Shown piece by piece: positions 34,609 to 43,409 of a stretch of 64,000 bases of DNA. The DNA lies in the NCBI GenBank assembly GCA_029269125.1, contig JARHXX010000016.1, forward strand, positions 1 through 64,000, in the 5' to 3' direction. Numbering within the stretch: position 1 is the first letter of the stretch; every line of letters begins with the position of its first letter. Both the position numbers and the translations under genes were made by a program. The notes under the pieces were generated by a model. It was not told the origin of the DNA and did not search any database. It saw nothing but the letters and a program-made list of their open reading frames with translations. Source of the stretch: Kiritimatiellaeota bacterium B1221. GTDB taxonomy: Bacteria; Verrucomicrobiota; Kiritimatiellia; SS1-B-03-39; UBA6053.

Positions 34609-35541
34609 ATGAAAAAAATCTATATTTGCGGTCATCGGGGAATGGTGGGATCCAGCATCATGCGTGCACTTCAGGCACGCGGAGACTGTGAACTGGTCAC
34701 CCGGACGCACCGCGAATTAGATTTATGCAACCAGGCGGAAGTGAATGCATTTTTCGCTTCCGAAAAACCGGATGCCGTCATTCACTGTGCGGCCAAAGTC
34801 GGTGGCATTCATGCGAATCGCAGCTATCCGGCCGAGTTTATCTACCAAAACTTGGCCATGGCCACCCATGTGATTCACGCAGCCTGGCAACATGGTGTTC
34901 AACGCCTGGTCTACTTGGGCAGTTCCTGTATCTACCCGCGCGAAGCTCCGCAACCCATGCAGGAAGACTGCCTTTTGACCGGCCCCCTGGAATCCACCAA
35001 CGAAGCCTACGCCCTGGCAAAAATCTCCGGACTGAAAATGTGTCAGTACTACCGGAGCCAATACGGCGTTTGCTTCCACAGCGCCATGCCCACCAATCTT
35101 TATGGACCGGGAGACAATTACCACCCCGACAACAGCCACGTGATCCCCGGATTGATCCGGCGTTTTCACCAGGCCAAAGTTGATCAGGATCCTTCAGTGA
35201 TCCTCTGGGGAACCGGCACACCCAAACGGGAGTTCTTACATGTGGATGACCTCGCCAGTGGGGTTCTCCATGTTCTGGACCTCGAAAATCCCCCGGATAT
35301 CGTCAACATCGGATACGGTGACGACATCTCCATTCGCGATCTCGCCGACCTCGTGAAGTCCGCCGTCGGGTACGAAGGCCGCATCGAACTTGACCCCAGC
35401 ATGCCGGATGGCACCCCACGCAAACTCATGGACAACTCACGCATTCGGGAACTCGGATGGAAACCCACCATCTCACTCGAGGAAGGCCTTGCCCGCACGG
35501 TCAAAGAATTCCTCGCCGGCGACCACGAGCGAACGGTCTGA
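34609..35541 (+). CDS. fcl: GDP-L-fucose synthase
   Basis: A 310-residue NADPH-dependent epimerase-reductase that turns GDP-4-keto-6-deoxymannose into GDP-L-fucose. The nucleotide-binding motif is [14 protein letters not shown] (residues 7-20). The [10 protein letters not shown] block near 62, [12 protein letters not shown] near 103 and the catalytic YALAK near 138 are family signatures, as is [16 protein letters not shown] near 203. It follows gmd directly. Together they supply activated fucose, presumably for exopolysaccharide or O-antigen, since no glycosyltransferase is in the window. Confidence 0.95.
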   Translation: MKKIYICGHRGMVGSSIMRALQARGDCELVTRTHRELDLCNQAEVNAFFASEKPDAVIHCAAKVGGIHANRSYPAEFIYQNLAMATHVIHAAWQHGVQRLVYLGSSCIYPREAPQPMQEDCLLTGPLESTNEAYALAKISGLKMCQYYRSQYGVCFHSAMPTNLYGPGDNYHPDNSHVIPGLIRRFHQAKVDQDPSVILWGTGTPKREFLHVDDLASGVLHVLDLENPPDIVNIGYGDDISIRDLADLVKSAVGYEGRIELDPSMPDGTPRKLMDNSRIRELGWKPTISLEEGLARTVKEFLAGDHERTV

Positions 35542-35549
35542 ATCTTCCT

Positions 35550-35566
35550 GCCCCCTAAACGGGGGC
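35550..35566. terminator. GC hairpin between convergent genes
   Basis: GCCCCC and GGGGGC (35550-35555 and 35561-35566) enclose a TAAAC loop just after the GDP-fucose synthase gene. There is no T-run after it on the plus strand. A T-run exists on the minus strand but on the wrong side. It may weakly separate this gene from the convergent sulfatase gene. Confidence 0.35.
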
Positions 35567-35604
35567 ACTCCCCACGGCCTAAGTAAAAAAGTTCGGTCAC
35601 GGAA

Positions 35605-36879
35605 TTAAGTATGCGTGGCACCCGCAGGTGCGGGAAGAGGCCCTGTCACGATCGGGTCACGGCTCTCCTTTAAATGCTGATGCAGACGATCCTTCAGCTC
35701 GGCTTCAATTTTGACGTGCGATGCGCCCCCCGCAAGATTATTGCACTCGTAGGGATCGAATAACCGGTCAAATAACCGAACCTTGGCCGCAAACTCTTCG
35801 CCCCAACCTTCCGCAGTCAATGCTGTGTCCGCAAGCCCAGCATCACTGCGGGGAAACTGCGTCCATTCATTATCCTCAAAACCTTCGATGTAACTCCAAC
35901 GGGAAGTGCGCACCGCCCGAAAGGGATGGTACCCGTACCCATGGTAATTGCTCTCAGTAAAGATGGCCTCATGCAAATCGGATTGTTCATCTTTCAGTAC
36001 CGGAAACAGACTCTTCCCTTCCAACCACTCCGGAGGCGTAATCCCGGTAAATTCACAGATCGTCGGAAACACATCCAGCTGACTGGTCAGCGCATCGGTC
36101 ACTTTCCCCTGGGGAATCCCCGGACCGCTGACCATAAATAAAACGCCGGTACCATGATCCGTAAGATTGTTTTTCATCGCCGGAAAAGCCACACCATGAT
36201 CAGTGGTAACAATCACCAGCGTCTCTTCCCGCAATCCGCTTTCATCCAACTCATCCAGGATTTGACCCAAAGCCACATCCACCCGCTTTAACAATTCAAC
36301 ATACCCTGCCATGTCCTTACGGAACACTTCCGTATCCGGGAAAGGTGCGGGCGGTCGTAGATAACGTGCATCTTTTTCCGGCACATCTTCAGGGAACGGC
36401 CGATGTGTTTCGGTAATCCCCACACTCACAAAAAAAGGTTTGTCCCCTTCACGCTTCTGCCGTTCCAGAAATTCCACCACCAGAGGCGCAATTTTTTGGG
36501 CCTTTGCACCTGCCCCCGGCTGAATCGTTTCGTCATACCCCAACGCCTCATATTCCGGCCAGTTGATCACATGATGAAATCCAATCAATGCCGTATGATA
36601 ACCCGCAGGTTTCAACGTGTGAATCAGATGCTTTTGGATGTCATGAAGTTTTGCACCTTTATGTGCCAAACTAATCATCCCGTTTTGGTGCGGATATTGC
36701 CCCGTCAACAAAGCCGCCCGACTCGGACTGCAGGTCGGTGCCACGCAATGCATATCTTTAAAGGTCACCCCTGACTCGGCAAACCGTTGGTAATTCGGGC
36801 TCGGAACCCCGTACCCATACGGACTGATATAGCGACCGGTGTCATGCGTGTGAAAATACAGGATATTCTTTTTTTTCAT
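35605..36879 (-). CDS. Sulfatase, sulfamidase-like, without signal peptide
   Basis: A 424-residue type I sulfatase (S1 family). The formylglycine site is CSPSR in VAPTCSPSRAALLTGQYPH. Metal ligands fit HTHDTGR at the N-terminus and TTDHG in the core. The N-terminal text resembles heparan N-sulfatase-like members more than arylsulfatase A. I use ATG 36879, which overlaps the stop of the upstream sulfatase (ATGA), rather than an open 19-residue extension. No signal peptide is visible, so it may act on imported sulfated sugars. A formylglycine-generating enzyme is not encoded nearby. Confidence 0.88.
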   Translation of the reverse strand: MKKKNILYFHTHDTGRYISPYGYGVPSPNYQRFAESGVTFKDMHCVAPTCSPSRAALLTGQYPHQNGMISLAHKGAKLHDIQKHLIHTLKPAGYHTALIGFHHVINWPEYEALGYDETIQPGAGAKAQKIAPLVVEFLERQKREGDKPFFVSVGITETHRPFPEDVPEKDARYLRPPAPFPDTEVFRKDMAGYVELLKRVDVALGQILDELDESGLREETLVIVTTDHGVAFPAMKNNLTDHGTGVLFMVSGPGIPQGKVTDALTSQLDVFPTICEFTGITPPEWLEGKSLFPVLKDEQSDLHEAIFTESNYHGYGYHPFRAVRTSRWSYIEGFEDNEWTQFPRSDAGLADTALTAEGWGEEFAAKVRLFDRLFDPYECNNLAGGASHVKIEAELKDRLHQHLKESRDPIVTGPLPAPAGATHT

Positions 36880-38306
36880 AATAAAGGAGCCCAGGTGTTT
36901 TGTGCAGGAGGAGTGGTTTCCATCACCCGAATCCATCGGTTTCGATGCCAGGCTAAGGTTTCGATATATTCAGGATCCTGTGCCAGATCCACCAGCTCTC
37001 CGGCATCCGTGGCGGTATGAAACAGTTTTTCCTGCGGATGATCCGGATCGTCCCCCCCGTGTAACCGCACATATTTATATTCCCTGGAAGTAATCGTCGA
37101 CCAAACACCCCTGCACTCCGAAAAGGCAAAATCCCGCACGACATCCTTTTCTCCGCGGATCACCGGCAACAAAGAGCGGCACGGAACAATATCATGAAAG
37201 GCCGGCCACGGTTTGGATAATTCCTCCTCTGCCTCTAAACCTGCCGCATCTAAAAATGTCGCAGTAATATCCGTCAATTCCACCGGACACGAATGTCGTT
37301 TCCCATCTAAACAGGCCGGATGACGAACGGCCAAAGGCACCTCGAGCGACTCACGCCAAAATTCGGATTTTTGCACCCGGTAATGATCCCCCATCATCTC
37401 TCCATGATCCGAGGTCAATACAATCAGGGTGTCCTCCATCACCCCTTCCGCTTCCAATAAATCCAACACCTTGCCGATCTCCTCATCCACCAACAGCAAG
37501 GTCGCTTTATACGCCCGGCGTAATTTCCAAAGATTTTTTTTATCCTCAGCCGATAACGGTTTTTCTCCAGGAAGGAAATCATCCACCTCTTCATAAGGAA
37601 CCTGATCCAAAAAACGCTGCGGTGGATCAAAAGGCTTGTGTGGACTGCAAAAGGACCCCAACAAATAAAACGGCTGGTCCCCCGGACGATCCATGAGCGC
37701 TTCCCGTATTTTTCGACCCGTCACGCAATCAATATGATCCTCTTCGTCAAAAGGCCAGGCCACCCCATCTTTGGCCAAATCTTCTGTAGGTGTCTGTTTA
37801 TTCGCCCCCCGCGCCTCCACCCAATCACGATAAGAATCCAACAGCCCCCGCTCCTGCAGGTAATCACAGTAGTCGCAATGATTTTTCATCGCCAACTGCT
37901 TCCCCGAGCTCTCCCAAACATGATCATAACCCAAAGACTGCATCTCTGACCGCAACGAAGATAAGGGCACCCCCTTCCCCTTGGCTCTGTGCCAGGGCCA
38001 GGTTTGCAAATAATGAAATTTACCCACTCCTGCCGTCCAATAGCCCGCCCGCTGCAAGGCTTGCGGAAATGTGGGATGAGAAAAATCCAAATCTCCCGAC
38101 ATCTGTAAAGTGCCAATCTGATGGGGATACTTCCCGGTCAATAGCGCGGTACGCGCAGGCTGACAAATCGGATTCACCGTCTGACAGCGCATAAACGCAC
38201 AGCCCGCAGCGATGCGGTCCATATGCGGGGTCGCAATCTTGGAATCAGGCGCATACCCCACACAATCGAAGCGCTGTTGGTCTGTCATCAAAAACAGTAA
38301 ATTCAT
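36876..38306 (-). CDS. Sulfatase, CxPAR type, without signal peptide
   Basis: A 476-residue S1-family sulfatase, N-terminus MNLLFLMTDQQRFDCVGY with the first metal-binding Asp, formylglycine site CQPAR in NPICQPARTALLTGKYPH (residues about 47-64) and LTSDHGEMMGDH supplying further metal ligands. The likeness is to choline sulfatase/iduronate-2-sulfatase type proteins. GGGAGG precedes the ATG. No signal peptide is seen. It is followed by the overlapping second sulfatase and preceded by a small gene and a promoter on the same strand. Confidence 0.9.
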   Translation of the reverse strand: MNLLFLMTDQQRFDCVGYAPDSKIATPHMDRIAAGCAFMRCQTVNPICQPARTALLTGKYPHQIGTLQMSGDLDFSHPTFPQALQRAGYWTAGVGKFHYLQTWPWHRAKGKGVPLSSLRSEMQSLGYDHVWESSGKQLAMKNHCDYCDYLQERGLLDSYRDWVEARGANKQTPTEDLAKDGVAWPFDEEDHIDCVTGRKIREALMDRPGDQPFYLLGSFCSPHKPFDPPQRFLDQVPYEEVDDFLPGEKPLSAEDKKNLWKLRRAYKATLLLVDEEIGKVLDLLEAEGVMEDTLIVLTSDHGEMMGDHYRVQKSEFWRESLEVPLAVRHPACLDGKRHSCPVELTDITATFLDAAGLEAEEELSKPWPAFHDIVPCRSLLPVIRGEKDVVRDFAFSECRGVWSTITSREYKYVRLHGGDDPDHPQEKLFHTATDAGELVDLAQDPEYIETLAWHRNRWIRVMETTPPAQNTWAPLL

Positions 38307-38328
38307 ATCCTCCCCTCGGAAATGTCCA

Positions 38329-38517
38329 TTATTTTTTTAAAGGTGGACTTTTGGTAAATACAACCAGGCGACGCATCACCGTACCGGTTTCATCATACTC
38401 TGCATCGATCCGCTCTTCATCCGCACCCCGAACTAAAATAAAACAGGCAGGTCGTGGCAAACGCAGTTGTCGGGGAGTTTTAGGTTTACGCCCAAAAAAT
38501 TGTGGAAAGGCTATCAT
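38329..38517 (-). CDS. Small protein upstream of the sulfatases
   Basis: A 62-residue frame that starts at ATG 38517 (MIAFPQFFGRKP) and ends at 38329, 22 bases before the sulfatase ATG. It is basic at the N-terminus, with a central strand CFILVRG and an acidic stretch DEERIDAEYDETG. No family is recognised. The start lies eight bases after a strong -10 box, so the mRNA would be leaderless. It is either a real small gene or the leader region of the sulfatase mRNA. A longer in-frame extension reaches 38592 but would cross the promoter. Confidence 0.4.
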   Translation of the reverse strand: MIAFPQFFGRKPKTPRQLRLPRPACFILVRGADEERIDAEYDETGTVMRRLVVFTKSPPLKK

Positions 38518-38524
38518 TAAAGGT

Positions 38525-38552
38525 ATTATACGGCTTCCAGGCCCGGTGGCAA
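38525..38552 (-). promoter_or_regulatory. Candidate sigma-70 promoter for the sulfatase unit
   Basis: On the minus strand TTGCCA (38552-38547) and TATAAT (38530-38525) are separated by 16 bases; the -10 is a perfect consensus. Transcription would begin near 38518, next to the ATG at 38517, and continue into both sulfatase genes. Confidence 0.55.
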
Positions 38553-38651
38553 AGTCGAAATCCCTTAAATGATCTGTGGCTGGCCTCCGCATTCCTGAAT
38601 GTGGAAAAAATTTACCGTTGACCTTAACAGAATCTGTGAACGGATTTCACA

Positions 38652-38675
38652 ATTGAAATGCTTGCGCATTTCAAT
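38652..38675 (+). promoter_or_regulatory. Perfect inverted repeat upstream of the Omp85 gene
   Basis: ATTGAAATGC (38652-38661) and GCATTTCAAT (38666-38675) form a perfect 10-bp dyad around TTGC. It ends 20 bases before the ATG of the barrel gene. It could be an operator or a 5'-leader hairpin. No T-run follows, so it is not a normal terminator. Confidence 0.5.
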
Positions 38676-38695
38676 GCAAATCCTAGTTTGTTCAA

Positions 38696-39865
38696 ATGAG
38701 TATTTACCATGCTTATCGTCAGATTTTATTCATGATGGGAGTCGCGACCTGCGTCCATACCCCTGTCGCGCATGCAGCCAGTCAGGTAGAACCCGCATCG
38801 TCTCCTCAACCCTCGCTATTCAGAGATCCGGATGACGGCGCTTTTGACATCAGTGGATTTCTCGACACCGCAACAGGATTTTTTCCCATCGTCAGCCCCA
38901 TCACGGAACCCGCAGTCGGTTATGGAGGATTTGGCGCATTGGTGTTTGTGGACCGCCAGGATGCCGCGGAGCATGAGGGTTTCAACCGCCCGAACATGAC
39001 CATGGTCGGTGGTTTTGGCACCGAAAATGATAGCCGGGGGTTCACCTTTGGTGACATCCGCTTCTGGAAAGAAGACCGGCTGAAAACCATGATCTTCGGA
39101 TTCGACAGTCAGCTGAGTCTGGATTTTTATCTTCCGGGCGATTCAAAAAAATCCCTGGGGTACGAAATCAAACCCCGGGGCTTCAAAGCAGGCGCAGAGT
39201 ACCGGTTGTCTCAGAACAGCCGATGGTGGGCGGGAGTCCATTATGGGTATTCAGAAACTGAACTGAAATTTAAACTGCCGGATCAAGTTCCCCCCGAGCT
39301 CGTTCCAGACCTCCCCCTTCTGAATAGTGGAACCGTCACCCCGTCTATTCGGTATGACTCTCGGGACTCAGGTTTCACGCCTTCCAAAGGAAATTATTTT
39401 TCCTTCGATGCACGGATAGACCATGAAGCCTTCGGCTCAAGCCGAAACTACGAAGTCTACTCTCTCAGCCTCCTGCATTTCCAACCCCTCCATCCGCAAC
39501 TGACTCTGGGGCTTTACCTTTCCGGCAGCCATGGATCTGAGGACGTTCCCTTCTACAAACAGCCAAGGATACTCTTGCGCGGAATCTCCTCCACCCGTTA
39601 TCAGGGCGACACCGCCGGTATGACAGAACTCGAACTGCGCCGGCAATGCTGGAATCGATTCAGTCTGGTCGGGTTCGGTGGTCTCGGAGCCGTCTGGGAT
39701 GACAGCCTCGGACAATCCACCCGGGATACACCCTTTTCCGGTGGCGTGGGCTGGAGATATGAACTTGCCCGCAGATACCAAATTCATGCCGGCATGGATA
39801 TAGGCTTCGGCCCGGATTCCGAAGCCATTTACTTCACCGTGGGTAGCGCTTGGATGCGTCCCTAA
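38696..39865 (+). CDS. Omp85-type beta-barrel protein without POTRA domains
   Basis: A 389-residue outer-membrane protein. A signal peptide (about residues 1-28, ending VAHAAS) is followed almost at once by barrel strands. The Omp85/TamA hallmarks YDSRDSGFTPSKGNYFSF and the L6-like LRGISSTRYQGD support the family, and there is no room for a POTRA domain. The C-terminus lacks the classical terminal Phe and ends SAWMRP. It shares layout with the 54387-55469 protein. A perfect inverted repeat lies upstream. Possible roles are lipid or protein insertion, or export of a surface factor; not decided by sequence. Confidence 0.78.
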   Translation: MSIYHAYRQILFMMGVATCVHTPVAHAASQVEPASSPQPSLFRDPDDGAFDISGFLDTATGFFPIVSPITEPAVGYGGFGALVFVDRQDAAEHEGFNRPNMTMVGGFGTENDSRGFTFGDIRFWKEDRLKTMIFGFDSQLSLDFYLPGDSKKSLGYEIKPRGFKAGAEYRLSQNSRWWAGVHYGYSETELKFKLPDQVPPELVPDLPLLNSGTVTPSIRYDSRDSGFTPSKGNYFSFDARIDHEAFGSSRNYEVYSLSLLHFQPLHPQLTLGLYLSGSHGSEDVPFYKQPRILLRGISSTRYQGDTAGMTELELRRQCWNRFSLVGFGGLGAVWDDSLGQSTRDTPFSGGVGWRYELARRYQIHAGMDIGFGPDSEAIYFTVGSAWMRP

Positions 39866-39945
39866 CAGGGAAACGCCATGGACGTAAACTTCTGACGCTA
39901 CGATATATTTATTAAAGATGACGGGAATTCATTTTTGTAGAATCC

Positions 39946-40905
39946 TCATTCACCATAAATCGTTTTCCAATCTTTGGCCATATCAATCACGATCCATCCG
40001 CGAGCGGCCGCTTCATCCAGCCCACGGCTTAATTGACCCACATGCGACTCACGGTCATAAGCCCATTCACGGTCGGCATCAGTATGATGTAGAATCAGTC
40101 CCAAACGCGCACCTTCACCTGTGGTCGCATATTCCAACATTTGGAAATCCCCATCGGAATTTCCGGAAGCCAATACGGGACGCTTACCGATGACCTGATA
40201 AATGCCTACGGGTTTTCCTGCTTTGTCATCAATCAAATCAATCTCGCCCAATCGACGGATTTTTCCTCCTTCTTCATATTCCACTTTAATGCGGCTGCCC
40301 ACCACCTGCTCGGGCGGAATCCCATAAGCCGCCTCCACCCACGGACGCATAAACGAAATACCTCCCCCGGAAACAATATAGGTTTTAAATCCCGCGTCCC
40401 GTAGAGCCTGCAATAATTCCTTCATTGGTTGAAACGTCATTTCGGTATAAAGTTTCCCGGCCGTCGGATGCTTCGCGGTCTGCATCCACTCGCTGACGAT
40501 TTCCGAAAATTCCTCTTCAGTCATGCCGGCATGCGTGGCAGCCATCAATTCCAAAAGCTCTTTTTCTCCGAAACCTTTCATTGCAGCCTTGTCCCCTTCC
40601 AATACCGCCTGGAAAGGTTGTTGGGTTTTCCACTCGGGATGTTCGGGTGCCAATGCGGCCACGCGCTCCATAATAAATATCAATTGAAAATACATCGGCT
40701 TTTCCGACCAAAGATTCCCATCATTGTCAAAAGTCGCAATCCGATCCCCCGGTGCGATATACCCGTCACTCCCTTCAGTTTGCGCCTCGGAAATGAATTT
40801 TAAAATTCGGCCCTTTGTTTCCCCTTCATTCCAGGAGGGCAATAAATCCTGGGCAAACAGACTGGAGGTACAGGCGGCAAAACATAATAGCGCGATCGTT
40901 TTCAT
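39946..40905 (-). CDS. Secreted HAD-family phosphatase
   Basis: A 319-residue HAD-superfamily hydrolase with a Sec signal (about residues 1-18, ending SLFAQ). Motif I is FDNDGNLW (near 59), with both Asp present though the usual T after DG is N. Motif II is IVSGGG (near 178), and motif III/IV are provided by NSDGDFQML (near 249). The helical cap after motif I resembles phosphoserine phosphatase-like proteins. It is the last gene of the Bat operon, 13 bp after BatD, and would act in the periplasm. Substrate unknown. Confidence 0.82.
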   Translation of the reverse strand: MKTIALLCFAACTSSLFAQDLLPSWNEGETKGRILKFISEAQTEGSDGYIAPGDRIATFDNDGNLWSEKPMYFQLIFIMERVAALAPEHPEWKTQQPFQAVLEGDKAAMKGFGEKELLELMAATHAGMTEEEFSEIVSEWMQTAKHPTAGKLYTEMTFQPMKELLQALRDAGFKTYIVSGGGISFMRPWVEAAYGIPPEQVVGSRIKVEYEEGGKIRRLGEIDLIDDKAGKPVGIYQVIGKRPVLASGNSDGDFQMLEYATTGEGARLGLILHHTDADREWAYDRESHVGQLSRGLDEAAARGWIVIDMAKDWKTIYGE

Positions 40906-40918
40906 AAATGAACTTTGG

Positions 40919-41932
40919 TTAGGGTGAAAAAGGATTTAATTTGGGAAGATGTTGCTTGCGGGGTATTTTTGAAATGAGCGTCTTCCTGAATTTATAAAAT
41001 AAAAAAACAAAAGTCCCGCATAAAAAAATGCCCGTCACGATACACCCCCAATGCAACCGGAACCGCGCCCCCAACATGGGCCCCTTCACCTTCACCGTTC
41101 GGCCCGGAATTATCTTTTGCTCCAATTTTTCACTTTCAGGGTTCCACCACTGAAACGTTACCGCGGGAATTTCAATGCGGCCTGCAGTTTCAAACCGGTA
41201 GCGCAGCGCCTCTTCCCGCTGACCTGAAAAAGTTCCTCTCGGGGATTGGTCAGTGATCGACACCTTTGGCGGGTATACCCGCACCCCCTCCGGCGCGGCT
41301 TGCGGTAAAGGCGGCAATGCCATCCCCGAAAGATTCTCAGCGGTTTGAATCAAGCTGCGGGTCAACACCCCGCCCACCTCAAATTCCTCTTCATCTGATG
41401 ACCAGCTCTGCTCTAAAGAATACTTCGGGCTACTCACCACAAAACGTTCCTCAGGAATTCCCGGCGGCCGTTTCAACTGCACAGAAAAAGCAGGCACCTC
41501 GCCTGAAATCTGCTTCAATTCACTCCCCGCCTGCACCCCGAAAGTAACCGGAACGACGGGAACCTGAAGATCTCCGGACTGCTGACTGAACATCGCAAAC
41601 TGGTACCGCTGCACAAACAGCTCGCCTTCGTCACTGCTTTCAGAACTGATCACCGGCCGACCCATCTTCACGATTTGGGTCCCGGGCAGTTCAGGCAGCT
41701 GGAAAGTGGGCACACCCGAAAAGCTCCCTTTGGCCCGCAACTCCACCACCACATCCACCCGCTCTCCGGTCCAGAAGTCTCCCTCCGGAGGAATAAGCGT
41801 CACCGCTTCATAAGCGTGGAGCGCTGGCAGCAGAAAACACATCCACGCCACACTTATCCTTAGACCTGATCGGAATCCTGATCGAGGGTGATTCCGATTT
41901 TGAGCGCACTGCAAAGAACAACAACGATTCAT
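40919..41932 (-). CDS. BatD-like membrane protein
   Basis: A 337-residue protein with an N-terminal hydrophobic signal (about residues 24-42), extracytoplasmic beta-rich domains beginning YEAVTLIPPEGDFWTGERVDV, and one C-terminal membrane helix (about 290-312) with a basic cytoplasmic tail. This is the layout of BatD (oxygen tolerance) proteins. I choose ATG 41932, which overlaps the TPR gene stop (TGATG) and has GGAG upstream; a GTG three bases earlier is also in frame. It forms part of the MoxR/Bat complex. Confidence 0.82.
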   Translation of the reverse strand: MNRCCSLQCAQNRNHPRSGFRSGLRISVAWMCFLLPALHAYEAVTLIPPEGDFWTGERVDVVVELRAKGSFSGVPTFQLPELPGTQIVKMGRPVISSESSDEGELFVQRYQFAMFSQQSGDLQVPVVPVTFGVQAGSELKQISGEVPAFSVQLKRPPGIPEERFVVSSPKYSLEQSWSSDEEEFEVGGVLTRSLIQTAENLSGMALPPLPQAAPEGVRVYPPKVSITDQSPRGTFSGQREEALRYRFETAGRIEIPAVTFQWWNPESEKLEQKIIPGRTVKVKGPMLGARFRLHWGCIVTGIFLCGTFVFLFYKFRKTLISKIPRKQHLPKLNPFSP

Positions 41933-42519
41933 CACTCCTCTCTCCCTGCGTCCATTTGCGCCTGCATCATAAACTTCGTTTTCAAAAAATCCCCGGGGCT
42001 GGTTTGCACTTTACGCATCCACATCGCCTGTTGTTCGGCATCACTCAGCTCCTCTCCCGCCACCACTTCCTCTCCGGCCCCGTCACTCCCTTTTGCCAAA
42101 TCATCAAACACAATTTCATCCGCGCCCATTTCACCCTCAGTCATATTCCCCCCTTCCGCCTTCACCGCTTCTGCACGCAAGCGGGCCAGTTCCCGATTTT
42201 CCTGGGCCTCTTTCCACTCGGGCTGAATTTCCAACGCCTGATCGTAGGCCTCCACCGCCCCCTCATAGTTGCCCCCCATCACCAAGGCATTGCCCAAATT
42301 AAATTTCCCTTCCGCACTTTGCACGGAGCGAAAGGCACTGACTGCCTGATCAAAATTTCCGGCCCGATACCAGGCCACCCCGCGATGCATGGGATCGGCA
42401 AATGCGGCAGCCGCCTCTGCATACTTTTCTTTGCGATACAAGTGTTGCCCCCACTGATCTTGGGTGAACCAAACGGAGGTCCAAAAACCTAGGGTTGCAA
42501 TGATCATTACCGCTTTCAT
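41932..42519 (-). CDS. TPR protein of the Bat operon (BatC-like)
   Basis: A 195-residue protein with an N-terminal hydrophobic helix (residues 3-18) and about two TPR units (YRKEKYAEAAAAFADP, then GNALVMGGNYEGAVEAYDQALEIQPEW). An acidic C-terminal region follows. BatC proteins are TPR proteins found between BatB and BatD in such operons. It overlaps batB by four bases at its start and the BatD gene by one base at its end. It probably scaffolds the complex. Confidence 0.78.
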   Translation of the reverse strand: MKAVMIIATLGFWTSVWFTQDQWGQHLYRKEKYAEAAAAFADPMHRGVAWYRAGNFDQAVSAFRSVQSAEGKFNLGNALVMGGNYEGAVEAYDQALEIQPEWKEAQENRELARLRAEAVKAEGGNMTEGEMGADEIVFDDLAKGSDGAGEEVVAGEELSDAEQQAMWMRKVQTSPGDFLKTKFMMQAQMDAGREE

Positions 42520-43409
42520 CGTTCATCCCCCTTTCTGGGAAACTGTATGAGATAACAAAGCGCAATCGGGAACAGTAACCACCATCCGTCTTCGGCCCAT
42601 TGCTGTCCCTCATCCACTTGTGCCTGTTTGATTTGACGCTTGGCCGCACGCACAATATTTTTCACATCACTTGCATCCGGTGTTAACGGCTGCACATCCG
42701 CACGCACCGCACTTGCCGCCGCCTTCATTTCGACATCCGCATCTTCCAATAAATTCAAAAACTGCATGCCGAGTTCTCCGGCATCTTCCCAGGCCTTTTT
42801 CACATCGGACGCCGCGGCCTCTACCCGGTCCGCCAGCACCACCAGGGAGCCGCCCCCATCTTCCGAAGCAAGCAGCGCACCCGCCTTGGCGATTGCCGCC
42901 GGTAAATCATCTCCCGGCTTGGGCATAATTTTCGGAGACACCTCCATCGCCAAATCGGCGATCACCTGACCATCCTGCGTGGCCGGTAAAACCAGATGGG
43001 CCGAACCGGCATAAGCGATCAGCGCGACTTTTCCCCCGGGACGCACATCGATTAAATCCTGCACTTTCAGCTGAGCCTCCAACAAAGGTGTCGGATCTGA
43101 AACCTCTTCGGTCATCGAGGCATCCGCTTTCAATAATATCACCAGTGATGCAGAATCCTCGGCGAAAGGGCTCGGCACCAAACGCCATACCGGACCGGCC
43201 ACCGCAATCACCACCAACCCCCAGGCCACAAATCCAATCCAGGGCCGAAGCACACCCTGCTTTTCGTTTCCGGTCTGCAGGGCCTCCAGCAGCTCAGCAT
43301 CCATTTGTGCCCGCCATCCCAATAAGGGATCTTTGGCCTGACGCATTTTATAAAAAAACCACAGCCCCAGCGGGAGCAACAGCAACCAGAGCGGACGTTG
43401 AAAATGCAT
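42516..43409 (-). CDS. BatB-like VWA-domain protein
   Basis: A 297-residue protein with two N-terminal helices (about 7-21 and 56-77), a von Willebrand A domain (about 88-265) and a C-terminal helix (about 274-290). The metal-ion site usually written DxSxS reads DASMT. The arrangement of two helices, VWA and a last helix matches BatA/BatB. It starts by a one-base overlap with the BatA stop (TAATG). Such proteins form large periplasmic complexes with the MoxR ATPase system. Confidence 0.82.
   Translation of the reverse strand: MHFQRPLWLLLLPLGLWFFYKMRQAKDPLLGWRAQMDAELLEALQTGNEKQGVLRPWIGFVAWGLVVIAVAGPVWRLVPSPFAEDSASLVILLKADASMTEEVSDPTPLLEAQLKVQDLIDVRPGGKVALIAYAGSAHLVLPATQDGQVIADLAMEVSPKIMPKPGDDLPAAIAKAGALLASEDGGGSLVVLADRVEAAASDVKKAWEDAGELGMQFLNLLEDADVEMKAAASAVRADVQPLTPDASDVKNIVRAAKRQIKQAQVDEGQQWAEDGWWLLFPIALCYLIQFPRKGDER

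Noticed and set aside
38351..38572. 73-codon plus-strand frame opposite the small protein
   Set aside because: No ribosome site or family likeness; the minus-strand frame is better placed behind a promoter and before the sulfatase genes, though it is itself uncertain.
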